Below, piece after piece: positions 1 through 6,610 of a stretch of DNA of 7,118 nucleotides. The notes beneath the pieces were generated by a model. The model saw only the letters and a program-made list of their open reading frames with translations, did not search any database and was not told where the DNA came from. The translations under genes and the position numbers were made by a program. This DNA comes from JAJDFU01 sp964595955 (GTDB lineage: Bacteria; Bacteroidota; Bacteroidia; Chitinophagales; Saprospiraceae), in the NCBI GenBank assembly GCA_964595955.1, contig CAZQSF010000138.1:1-7118 (forward strand). Reading direction: 5' to 3'. The stretch's first letter is position 1. Each line of letters starts with the position of its first letter.

Positions 1-126
1 TAATCCGTGAATAATTCGGGCTAAGGCTATGCCTGCGTTTTTCGCCTCGATCAGGCCCAGCATAAAACGGTTTTCATCTACGACCTCCTCATTTGAAAAC
101 AGTATTATGCAAACGGGCCCGCGCAA
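1..126 (-). other. Possible partial reading frame running off the left edge
   Basis: A minus-strand frame stays open from the terminator region to the left edge. It reads ...FSNEEVVDENRFMLGLIEAK and then NAGIALARIIHGL at the edge, which looks protein-like. The only in-frame ATG is at 63 (21 residues to the edge). Earlier starts would have to be GTG at 132, TTG at 126 or CTG at 102, and the first two lie inside the hairpin at 110-143. Its codons (ATA, TTA, ATT) look more AT-rich than those of the neighbouring genes. I do not recognise the protein. It may be the start of a gene, a decayed remnant, or chance. The plus strand here has stops in all three frames within the first 14 bases, so a plus-strand gene could at most end there. 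Confidence 0.2.
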
Positions 127-143
127 AAGCACGGGCCCGTTTG
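110..143 (-). terminator. Strong hairpin terminator behind the S46 peptidase gene
   Basis: The arms at 110-121 and 132-143 are perfect 12-bp inverted repeats (CAAACGGGCCCG / CGGGCCCGTTTG). The 10-base loop can close two more G-C pairs around AAAA. The hairpin begins 44 bases past the S46 stop codon. Because the arms start and end in A/T runs it could stop transcription from both sides, but the T-run on either side is only three bases, so it is not a textbook intrinsic terminator. Confidence 0.8.
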
Positions 144-187
144 GGTATTCATTTGACCTTCGGCAGGATCGGAAGGGATCCGGAGGC

Positions 188-2269
188 CTAGTCCACACCT
201 AACTCCTTCAGCAGGCGATCGGCTTCGTAGATGTACTTCATGGACCCCACAATAGCACCGGCGTGAACGCTCACGGTGCGATTGGCCGTAGACTCATAGA
301 TGAAGTTGCCGGGCAGGGATTCGATGTTGCCGTCGAAGATGAGCCCGATGAGCTCCAGTTCCCGGTTGATCATGGGACTGCCGGAGTTGCCTCCAATGAT
401 GTCGTTGGTGCTCACAAAGTTGAGCGGGGTTTTCAACAGTTCCATTGGCGGATCCATCCATTTCTCCGGCAGGTTCCAGGGGAATTCCTGCTGGTGGCTG
501 TAGTGGCGGTCGTACAGGCCGAAATAGGTGGTGTGAACGGGGGCCTCCGTACCGTTGTATTCATATCCTTTCACAACCCCGTCGGCAAGGCGAAGCGTAA
601 AGGTGGCATCGGGCGGAATGTCCAGCCCATAAATCTTGTACACTTCACCGCCCACCTTGCTCTCCAGAGCGCGACGGCGGGGTGCGGAAGCCTGGAATTG
701 TTCTCCGGCCGCTTTGTACTCCGGTATGAGCAAGCGGTACATTTCCATGACGGGATCCTTGTCATTGGCGATCTTTTCCGGCTTTTTCTTTTTGAAGAGC
801 TTATCCAGATACTTCTCCTCGTCCATTTTGGTCTTGTCGAGAATACGCCGGGCTGCCACGGCCGGAGAGTCACCGTCCAGGATCTTGGACACGTATTTGT
901 CGTCTGGGCTTGCAAATTGTTGCAGTTGCTCCAGGAAGGCCGTAAAGAGTTTCTGCTGGCGATCCGAATTCAGGTCACCGGCCGTTTGGCGGATCTGCTG
1001 TTCCAGGGTGGTGAGATCCGCCTCGCTGCTGTTCTCATCCATGGCGGCCTCGAGATAGCGATCCCAATAGTGCGTGAGCAGCAGGGCATTGCCACCAAAG
1101 GGGTTGGGGGCCAGCAGGATGACCTCCATGGCTTCCGGCCCAAGTTCGCGGTACAGGCGATCCAATTCGGCCCAGTAGTCGTTTTCGGTGCCTTTCAGGC
1201 CCGACTGTTCGCGGATCTTTTCCTCCATGGCTTTCTTGCGCCCCATGAGGTAGGGATCGTGCATTCCCTTGATAATGCCGGTGCGGGCTTTTTCTCCGTT
1301 CGCCAGGCCGAAGATCTGCTCCAAGAGTTCCGGATCGGGATTTTCGTAGTATTCGGCCCAGAGGATGTCCAGTACATCGCGGGTGCGCTCCAGCTGAATG
1401 TTGTACCGGTAGTCGCGGTCGTACTCCAACTGGGCAAGGGTGCGGTAGCGCTCGGTGCTTCCGGGGTTTCCGATGACGAAGGTGGCCACATCTTCGGCCA
1501 CGCCCTCGGGGTTGATCTTGAAGTAATGATTGGAGGTGTTCAGCGGCTCACCGTTTTCATCGTAGGCGCGCCAGATCGTGAAATCCAGGTTGTAGCGGGG
1601 GTAGGTGAAGTTGTCGGGGTCGCCGCCGAAGTAGCCCAGGGCCAGCTCGGGGATGAGCACCAGGCGGATGTCGTCATATCGTTTGTAGCCGTACAGGGAG
1701 TAGCGGCCGCCGTTGTAGTACACTACCGGTTCGATCTCCAGGCCGGCCCATTCGGGATTGCTCTGGTATTCCCCGATCAGCTTTTCGAGGGTTTGCTGCC
1801 GGACTTGCTGCATCTCCTCGGCGCTGGTCGTTGCTTCCACAAGGGGTACGACCCGGTTGGTGACATCTTCCATCTTCACCAACTGTTTGACGAACAGCCC
1901 CGGCACCTGGCGCTCTTCGGCCCGGCTTGCTGCAAAGAAGCCGTTTTCGTCGAAGTTCTCGCCCGCTTTCATCACCTGGCCTACCACACCCCGCGAGCAG
2001 TGGTGGTTGGTCAGGATGAGGCCGTTGGGTGAAATGAACGAAGCCGAACACCAGTTTGCGAAGCGAAGGCTGCTCATGCGGGCTTTTTCCAGCCAGGAAG
2101 CATCCGGGCGAAAGCCGTAGGTTTCTTCAAAATAGTCGAGGGGTGGGTGCTCGAAGGTCCACATCCGACCGTAGTCGAAGCGGCTGGCTTCCACCTCCTG
2201 ATAGGTTTGAGCCTGGAGGGAAAACCCAGCCAGCACAAAAAGTAAGAGGACAGTAATTCGGTGAAGCAT
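188..2269 (-). CDS. Exported S46 family dipeptidyl-peptidase, DPP7-like
   Basis: This is a 693-residue serine exopeptidase that should release dipeptides from peptide N-termini in the periplasm, feeding amino-acid catabolism. The signal peptide is residues 1-20 (hydrophobic core, then SLQA before QTYQ). The chymotrypsin-like triad is readable: His90 in LTNHHC, Asp229 in YPRYNLDF and Ser629 in GGNSGSP. Cys74 and Cys91 flank the histidine segment and probably form a disulfide. The long, charged, mostly helical stretch at about 260-560 fits the S46 cap domain. Asp646 in FDGN matches the residue that holds the substrate amino terminus in S46 structures. The next residue is Gly647, as in DPP7 (hydrophobic P1), whereas DPP11 (Asp/Glu P1) has Arg. 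The start at 2269 is chosen because it puts the signal peptide at the N-terminus and leaves the promoter-like box at 2300-2307 upstream. An ATG at 2317 would add 16 unneeded residues. The length is normal for the family. Confidence 0.95.
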   Translation of the reverse strand: MLHRITVLLLFVLAGFSLQAQTYQEVEASRFDYGRMWTFEHPPLDYFEETYGFRPDASWLEKARMSSLRFANWCSASFISPNGLILTNHHCSRGVVGQVMKAGENFDENGFFAASRAEERQVPGLFVKQLVKMEDVTNRVVPLVEATTSAEEMQQVRQQTLEKLIGEYQSNPEWAGLEIEPVVYYNGGRYSLYGYKRYDDIRLVLIPELALGYFGGDPDNFTYPRYNLDFTIWRAYDENGEPLNTSNHYFKINPEGVAEDVATFVIGNPGSTERYRTLAQLEYDRDYRYNIQLERTRDVLDILWAEYYENPDPELLEQIFGLANGEKARTGIIKGMHDPYLMGRKKAMEEKIREQSGLKGTENDYWAELDRLYRELGPEAMEVILLAPNPFGGNALLLTHYWDRYLEAAMDENSSEADLTTLEQQIRQTAGDLNSDRQQKLFTAFLEQLQQFASPDDKYVSKILDGDSPAVAARRILDKTKMDEEKYLDKLFKKKKPEKIANDKDPVMEMYRLLIPEYKAAGEQFQASAPRRRALESKVGGEVYKIYGLDIPPDATFTLRLADGVVKGYEYNGTEAPVHTTYFGLYDRHYSHQQEFPWNLPEKWMDPPMELLKTPLNFVSTNDIIGGNSGSPMINRELELIGLIFDGNIESLPGNFIYESTANRTVSVHAGAIVGSMKYIYEADRLLKELGVD

Positions 2270-2299
2270 GCGATCTTGTTTTAAATGGTGTAGTTTGGT

Positions 2300-2307
2300 C
2301 AAAAATA
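2300..2307 (-). promoter_or_regulatory. Bacteroidota -7 box for the S46 gene
   Basis: On the minus strand this reads TATTTTTG, an exact match to the Bacteroidota -7 consensus TAnnTTTG. It lies 30 bases before the chosen ATG at 2269, which would give a leader of roughly 20-25 bases. I find no convincing TTG at -33, so the call rests on one element. The whole divergent gap is only 53 bp, so the promoter of the plus-strand gene at 2323 must overlap it. On the plus strand, TAGTTTG at 2291-2297 is one base short of the same consensus. Confidence 0.45.
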
Positions 2308-2322
2308 AAACTTGCAATCGGA

Positions 2323-3000
2323 ATGCCTAAGGTCGGTTTATTGTGGAGCGGGGGCAAGGATGCGCTTAGGGCGCTGGAACAGTTAAAGGGCGATCCGGAC
2401 TGGCAGCCGACTGCCCTGCTTACCACCTTTACTCTACCCGGGCGGCAAGTGAGTATGCACCGGGTGCCGGCTGCCCTGGTCGAGCGACAGGCCGAAGCCC
2501 TGGGCCTGCCGCTGTACCCGATGTACGTGCCGGAGCAAGCCGGCAATACAAGCTATGAACGGGCTTTTGCCGAAGCAGCCCATCGGCTCAGCGCAAAAGG
2601 GATAACCCACTTGGCCGCCGGCGATCTTTTTTTGGAGGACGTGCGCCGCTATCGCGAAAAACTCATTCGCCGGACCGGTTTAACACCCTTATTTCCCTTG
2701 TGGGAACAAGACAGCCGAACCCTGCTGGAAACCTTCTTCGCCCGGGCATACCGGGCCCTTACCGTCTGTATTCAGACCGAAAAACTGCCGGCTGAATTTC
2801 TGGGCCGTAGGCTGGATGCATCCTTTCTCCGGGACTTGCCGCCGGAAGTGGATCCCTGCGGGGAGCGAGGAGCGTTTCACACCTTCGCCTGGGACGGGCC
2901 GCTTTTCCGCGAACCGGTACCTTTCCGGTTGGGGCCACAGACCTATCGCCGGCTGGGCGGACAGCGCTTTGGTTTCCAGGCCTTGATCCCCGGCACCTGA
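2323..3000 (+). CDS. Dph6-type PP-loop ATP pyrophosphatase (COG2102-like)
   Basis: This 225-residue cytosolic protein belongs to the adenine-nucleotide alpha-hydrolase fold family that contains diphthine-ammonia ligase. The PP-loop SGGKD (residues 9-13) that binds ATP phosphates sits directly at the N-terminus. GDLFLEDVRRYRE (100-112), PLFPLW (122-127) and EVDPCGERGAFHTF (176-189) are the hallmark blocks of the bacterial branch. Archaeal and eukaryotic Dph6 amidates diphthine on elongation factor 2. Bacteria lack diphthamide, so the reaction here is probably AMP-forming activation and amidation or ligation of an unknown substrate. The ATG at 2323 leaves the PP-loop at its usual position. The gene is divergent from the S46 gene and convergent with pdxH, so it appears to be monocistronic and its neighbours do not reveal the substrate. 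The length is complete. Confidence 0.9.
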   Translation: MPKVGLLWSGGKDALRALEQLKGDPDWQPTALLTTFTLPGRQVSMHRVPAALVERQAEALGLPLYPMYVPEQAGNTSYERAFAEAAHRLSAKGITHLAAGDLFLEDVRRYREKLIRRTGLTPLFPLWEQDSRTLLETFFARAYRALTVCIQTEKLPAEFLGRRLDASFLRDLPPEVDPCGERGAFHTFAWDGPLFREPVPFRLGPQTYRRLGGQRFGFQALIPGT

Positions 3001-3009
3001 CTGCCGCGT

Positions 3010-3645
3010 TCAGGGTGCGAGGCGCTCGATCTTCCAGCTATGGTTCTCCAGGCTGTAGAGAAAGCGATCGTGGAGCCGGTTTTCGCGCCCCTGCCAAAAT
3101 TCGAAGGAATCGGGCCGCACCCGGTACCCGCCCCAGGAGCCGGGCAGGGGCACCTCGCCGTGCCGGAACTTTTTCTTCAGTTCTTCGAATTTGGCCAGCA
3201 GCAACTGCCGGGAGGATATGATGCTGCTTTGCTGCGAGACCCAGGCGCCGAGCTGACTACCCCTGGGGCGGGTGGCAAAGTACCGCATGGACTCCGCGGT
3301 ACTTACCTTTTCGGCCCGCCCGGTGATATGTACCTGCCGGGCCAGCTCTTTCCAGAAAAAAAGCAGGCTCACCCCGGCTTGGGTGGCCATGTGCCGGGCC
3401 TTCCGGCTTTCGTAATTGGTGAAAAAGACCAGCCCTTCTTCGTCGAAGTATTTGAGCAGAACCATGCGCTGGAAAGGCCGGCCGGCCTCATCCACCGTAG
3501 CCAGGCTCATGGCGTTGGCCTCTTCCAGCTGCGCCCGGCGAGCTTCCTGAAACCATTGTTCGAACTGTTGCACCGGATTGGGTTGCAGATCTTTCCGCTC
3601 CAGGGGGTGTTGGCGATATTCGCTGCGAAGGTCACTTAGGTCCAT
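3010..3645 (-). CDS. pdxH: Pyridoxamine/pyridoxine 5'-phosphate oxidase
   Basis: PdxH is an FMN-dependent cytosolic dimer that oxidises pyridoxamine or pyridoxine 5'-phosphate to pyridoxal 5'-phosphate, the last step of B6 synthesis and salvage. The 211-residue protein aligns by eye with E. coli PdxH over its whole length with a constant offset of seven. The FMN-binding residues Arg60 and Lys65 lie in RMVLLK, followed by the Ser-Arg-Lys at 80-82. The substrate-binding residues are Tyr122, Arg126 and Ser130 in RYFATRPRGS, and Arg190 and His192 in RLHDRF. The C-terminus WKIERLAP is diagnostic. Nothing is missing. The start at 3645 gives the usual short N-terminal helix. The stop codon is 9 bp from the stop of the convergent Dph6-type gene, with no room for a separate terminator. 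No clear -7 box is visible upstream. Confidence 0.97.
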   Translation of the reverse strand: MDLSDLRSEYRQHPLERKDLQPNPVQQFEQWFQEARRAQLEEANAMSLATVDEAGRPFQRMVLLKYFDEEGLVFFTNYESRKARHMATQAGVSLLFFWKELARQVHITGRAEKVSTAESMRYFATRPRGSQLGAWVSQQSSIISSRQLLLAKFEELKKKFRHGEVPLPGSWGGYRVRPDSFEFWQGRENRLHDRFLYSLENHSWKIERLAP

Positions 3646-3702
3646 AGTGAGTAAGCCAGGGTCAAATCCGGATATTCCGGTCTGCTAATGAGGCAATTTT
3701 TT

Positions 3703-3710
3703 TAATTTTG
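3703..3710 (+). promoter_or_regulatory. Bacteroidota -7 box opening the four-gene run
   Basis: TAATTTTG is an exact match to the TAnnTTTG consensus, sitting in a short A/T-rich patch 16 bases before the ATG at 3727. It would give a very short leader of about ten bases. A clear TTG at -33 is not visible. No equally good box occurs before the genes at 4315, 6223 or 6611, so this may be the promoter of the whole run 3727-7033. Confidence 0.5.
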
Positions 3711-3726
3711 AGCAAACAAAACACGA

Positions 3727-4269
3727 ATGAAAAACGCGCTCCCCCTTTTCGGCCTCTTCCTATTGGTTGCCTGCTCGGCCGATACGGCCGAACACCAAGA
3801 CGCCTTGGAAAACCTGACCTCCGAATGGAAAAAGACCACGGCTGCCCTGGGCGAACTAGAAGCGGCCTTGCAGGCAGAACGGCAGGAGTGGAAGGGCATG
3901 TACGCCGGTATGGAGGCGCCTGAAAAGGTCCTGGCCCAGTTGAGCGAGGAACAAATCGAGGAATTGGCCGACCTGAAGGAAGCTTGCCGGGGCCACGGAG
4001 ATGCTTATTCCGATATGCTGAATGATGTGGCCGATCATCGCGCCGATTGGGAAGAAACCCGGGCCGAACTGGAGTTGCTTCGGGAAGAACTGGAGGCCGG
4101 CAAGATCAAGGGGAATGCAGAAGAACGCATACGCGACCTGGAAGAGGAAGTGCGCGAGATGAACGAGGAAGTGAAGGTCATGCAAGAAGAGCTGAAATTC
4201 ACCCTGGCCGAGTGCGTCGAAACCTGTAAGAACTACGCGGATATCGTCACTTCCGTGAACGTACAATGA
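3727..4269 (+). CDS. Coiled-coil lipoprotein with CxxxC motif, function unknown
   Basis: I do not recognise this 180-residue protein as a named family. Residues 1-15 are a lipoprotein signal (Lys2, hydrophobic core) ending in the lipobox LVAC, so Cys16 should be lipidated and anchored in an envelope membrane. The rest is almost entirely helical and rich in Glu, Lys, Arg and Leu. One amphipathic stretch lies at about 24-56 and a strong coiled-coil-like stretch at about 103-160. Three further cysteines occur: Cys87 near RGHG, and Cys163 and Cys167 in ECVETC near the C-terminus. The two halves have similar heptad-like character and could pack as a hairpin. The gene has its own -7 box and lies 45 bp before the metallophosphoesterase gene, which suggests co-transcription. 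It could be a periplasmic spacer, a chaperone-like protein or a structural protein; the sequence does not decide. Confidence 0.85.
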   Translation: MKNALPLFGLFLLVACSADTAEHQDALENLTSEWKKTTAALGELEAALQAERQEWKGMYAGMEAPEKVLAQLSEEQIEELADLKEACRGHGDAYSDMLNDVADHRADWEETRAELELLREELEAGKIKGNAEERIRDLEEEVREMNEEVKVMQEELKFTLAECVETCKNYADIVTSVNVQ

Positions 4270-4314
4270 ATCGGTGCCGGTTAGCCCCGGATGCTTGTAA
4301 ATAAAACCTGACCC

Positions 4315-6180
4315 ATGAAAAAGCAATTCGCCCACTGGCTTGGGCTTCTCCTTCCTTTTGGGCTGTTGGCCCAGCAGGTTCCCAGCGTATACTCCAATAT
4401 GGGAAACGACGATAAGGGGCTGTTCGTCAATACGCCGCAGGGCAAAGCCTACGAGATCGTCGGGCAGCCGGTCTACACCCTTTCTCAATTTGCCGATGCG
4501 GCCCGAGGCACAGCCGACGGCCTGGCTTTCGATTTCGGCCCCGGCTTCGACGGCCTGCTTTACTACGGATTTATTCCCTACGGCGATTCGCGCCATCCGC
4601 AGCCTGTCTTTTTCAAATATTCGGCTCCCATTCGCAACGGTAAGGCCGAGCTGCGCATCAAGGGCCGGCTGAGCGGCAAATACGACATGATCGGCTGGGC
4701 CGAAAAAGAGGGCGGTACGATGGGCTATCGCGTGGTGGACACCTCCGGTACCCTGCTCTACGATGGGCGGGTGCGCTTTCTGGGCACCGGCCCGTTCACC
4801 GTCGGACCCACCATCATCGAGGGGCCCATGCTCAGCCAGCCCGCTCCCGACGGCTGCGTGATCTCCTTCCTGACCAACCGGGCGGTGACAGCCCAGGTAC
4901 AGGTAGGGCCCTACACCTTTCCCTCGGCCACCCCGGCCCGGAAGCACGAGATCCGGCTCAGTGGGCTCAAGCCCAATACAACGTATGACTATACCCTGAC
5001 CGTAGGCGATCAACGGCAGACCTATACGTTTCGAACGGCGCCTGAGAAGGGCTACCGAAAAGCCTTCACCTTTGCCTATGCCAGCGATTCGCGAAACGGT
5101 CAGGGCGGAGGGGAGCGCAATCTCTGGGGGGCGAATGCCTACATCATGAAAAAGATCATGGCGCTGGCCACCCAGCAGGGCGCATCTTTTTTTCAGTTTT
5201 CCGGCGACCTGATCGACGGCTACCTGCTGCATCCTGAAGAGATGGACCTGCAGTACGCCAACTGGAAACGGGCTGTGGAGCCCTGGGCCCATCACCTGCC
5301 GATCTACGTGGGCATGGGCAATCACGAAGCCCTGCTGCGCAGTTTTCAGCTGGAAGACCGCCACATCCACCTGGAGCGCTTCCCCTTCGCCACCGAGTCC
5401 GCCGAGGTGGTCTTTGCCCGCCAGTTTGCCATGCCCACCAGTGAGCTGGCCAGCGAAGACGGCGCCGACTACGACCCCAACCCCAATGCCGTGGATTTCC
5501 CCCCTTACGACGAGACCGTCTATGCCTATACCTACGGCAACGTGGCTGTCGTTGTGCTCAATTCCGACTATTTCTACGCCCCATCTACGGAGGCGATCCC
5601 CCTGACCAGTGGTGGGGTGCATGCCTACATCATGGACCGGCAGATCGAATGGCTTCGCCAGACGATCGCCAGACTGGAAGCGGACCGTAAGATCAAACAC
5701 ATCTTTGTGACCCAGCACACCCCCTGCTTCCCCAACGGAGGCCATGTAGGCGACGACATGTGGTACCGCGGCAACAACGAGATCCGAACCTATGTGAGCG
5801 GGAAGCCGCTGAGCAAAGGCATCCTGGAGCGACGCGACGAGTACCTGGACATCCTGATCAATCAGAGCCAAAAGGTAGTTGCGATCCTGACCGGCGACGA
5901 ACACAATTACGCCCGCACGAAGGTAGGGCCCGGTATGCCCATGTACCCGGAGGGCTATACCGGCGACCGTTTGGCGTTGAATCGCTCGATCTGGCAAATC
6001 AACAACGGGGCCGCCGGGGCACCATATTATGCTCAGGAACAAACCCCCTGGTCGGAATGGGTTCAGGGCTTCACGACCCAAAATGCCCTGGTGCTCCTCC
6101 ACGTGCGCAACAAGCGCATAGAGGTGGAGGTGCTCAATCCGGATACCCTGGAAGAGGTGGATTCCTTCCGCCTGCGATGA
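4315..6180 (+). CDS. Exported FnIII-metallophosphoesterase, purple-acid-phosphatase-like
   Basis: This 621-residue protein is a predicted periplasmic or secreted phosphoesterase. The signal peptide is residues 1-19 (KK, hydrophobic core, GLLA before QQ). A region of unknown fold spans about 20-160. It is followed by a fibronectin-III-like domain at about 165-243 (GLKPNTTYDYTLTV), the N-terminal arrangement of purple acid phosphatases. The calcineurin-like catalytic domain covers about 250-600: Asp258 in ASDSR, Asp298 in SGDLIDG, Asn336-His337 in GNHE, His468 in QHTPC, and Asp528/His530 in TGDEHNY. Motif I is D-x-R instead of D-x-H and motif V is GDxH instead of GHxH, so metal binding probably differs from classical members. 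A long insertion with many acidic and Pro/Tyr residues (about 375-402) separates the core motifs. The substrate cannot be read from the sequence. It lies 45 bp after the lipoprotein gene and 42 bp before the DUF2237 pair. Confidence 0.92.
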   Translation: MKKQFAHWLGLLLPFGLLAQQVPSVYSNMGNDDKGLFVNTPQGKAYEIVGQPVYTLSQFADAARGTADGLAFDFGPGFDGLLYYGFIPYGDSRHPQPVFFKYSAPIRNGKAELRIKGRLSGKYDMIGWAEKEGGTMGYRVVDTSGTLLYDGRVRFLGTGPFTVGPTIIEGPMLSQPAPDGCVISFLTNRAVTAQVQVGPYTFPSATPARKHEIRLSGLKPNTTYDYTLTVGDQRQTYTFRTAPEKGYRKAFTFAYASDSRNGQGGGERNLWGANAYIMKKIMALATQQGASFFQFSGDLIDGYLLHPEEMDLQYANWKRAVEPWAHHLPIYVGMGNHEALLRSFQLEDRHIHLERFPFATESAEVVFARQFAMPTSELASEDGADYDPNPNAVDFPPYDETVYAYTYGNVAVVVLNSDYFYAPSTEAIPLTSGGVHAYIMDRQIEWLRQTIARLEADRKIKHIFVTQHTPCFPNGGHVGDDMWYRGNNEIRTYVSGKPLSKGILERRDEYLDILINQSQKVVAILTGDEHNYARTKVGPGMPMYPEGYTGDRLALNRSIWQINNGAAGAPYYAQEQTPWSEWVQGFTTQNALVLLHVRNKRIEVEVLNPDTLEEVDSFRLR

Positions 6181-6191
6181 CCCTTTCGCCC

Positions 6192-6207
6192 GTTGTGCTG
6201 TTGTGCT
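6192..6207 (+). repeat. Tandem 8-bp repeat before the first DUF2237 gene
   Basis: GTTGTGCT occurs twice in direct succession, at 6192-6199 and 6200-6207, in the 42-bp gap between the phosphoesterase stop and the ATG at 6223. It may be slippage-prone spacer DNA. No regulatory role can be read from it. Confidence 0.6.
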
Positions 6208-6222
6208 GGTAAAACATCCTAC

Positions 6223-6603
6223 ATGGAAAACGGAAGCACCCGAAACGTGCTGGGCGGACGGTTGCAAAGCTGTTCGACCGATCCCCTCACCGGCTTCTAC
6301 CGCGATGGCTGTTGCCACACCGGCCCTCAGGACAGCGGGCGGCATGTGGTATGCGCCGAGATGACCGAAGCGTTCCTCGCTTTCACTCGCAGCCGGGGCA
6401 ACGATCTGAGTACGCCGAAACCGCAGTGGCAGTTCCCCGGCTTGAAGCCGGGCGACCGCTGGTGCCTATGCGCGCTGCGCTGGCGAGAAGCTCTGGAGGC
6501 CGGCCTGGCCCCGCCCGTACATCTGGAAGCCACCCATGAAAAAGCGCTGGATTTCGTAGCCCTGGACGACCTGAAAGCGCACGCCCGGACATCTGAAAAA
6601 TAG
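6223..6603 (+). CDS. DUF2237 family protein, cytosolic-type copy
   Basis: This is a complete 126-residue member of DUF2237, a family without an assigned function. It shows the conserved core: NVLGG at 8-12, CSTDPLTGFYRDGCC at 17-31, HVVC at 41-44, TRSRGNDLS at 55-63, FPGLKPGDRWCLCA at 71-84 and LEATHEKAL at 101-109. Six cysteines (17, 30, 31, 44, 81, 83) and His41 and His105 are conserved with the second copy and could bind a metal or form a redox site; that is inference. There is no signal peptide. The ATG at 6223 is preferred over an in-frame TTG at 6193, which would add an unusual MCCCAGKTSY leader and overlaps a tandem 8-bp repeat. The gene follows the phosphoesterase by 42 bp and precedes its paralogue by 7 bp, so the two copies are very likely co-transcribed. 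Confidence 0.94.
   Translation: MENGSTRNVLGGRLQSCSTDPLTGFYRDGCCHTGPQDSGRHVVCAEMTEAFLAFTRSRGNDLSTPKPQWQFPGLKPGDRWCLCALRWREALEAGLAPPVHLEATHEKALDFVALDDLKAHARTSEK
6244..6549 (+). repeat. Tandem gene duplication, copy 1 of the shared core
   Basis: This segment aligns without gaps to 6683-6988 at an offset of 439 bases. Identity counted by hand is uneven: about 77 % over codons 8-63 (38 differences in 168 bases) but about 95 % over codons 71-109 (6 differences in 117 bases, all silent). The longest shared run is 44 bases at 6493-6536. Confidence 0.9.
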
Positions 6604-6610
6604 CCGACGC

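Noticed and set aside
263..2032. Long plus-strand open frame (589 codons) opposite the S46 gene
   Set aside because: It is the antisense shadow of a gene with an intact catalytic triad. Its Val/Gly/His-rich translation shows no family motif.
2270..2317. Longer S46 start at ATG 2317
   Set aside because: It would place 16 polar residues before the signal peptide and put the -7 box inside the coding region.
2323..3000. Naming the PP-loop gene dph6 and calling it a diphthamide enzyme
   Set aside because: Bacteria lack diphthamide and the C-terminal motif differs from archaeal Dph6, so only the family-level call is supported.
6193..6222. TTG start for the first DUF2237 gene
   Set aside because: The added MCCCAGKTSY leader overlaps a tandem repeat, is absent from family members as I remember them, and a normal ATG follows at 6223.
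3856..6345. Very long minus-strand open frame (829 codons) opposite the lipoprotein and phosphoesterase genes
   Set aside because: The plus-strand genes have complete, recognisable families. The antisense frame runs through two genes and their gap, has no domain I recognise, and is explained by the scarcity of antisense stops in GC-rich codons.
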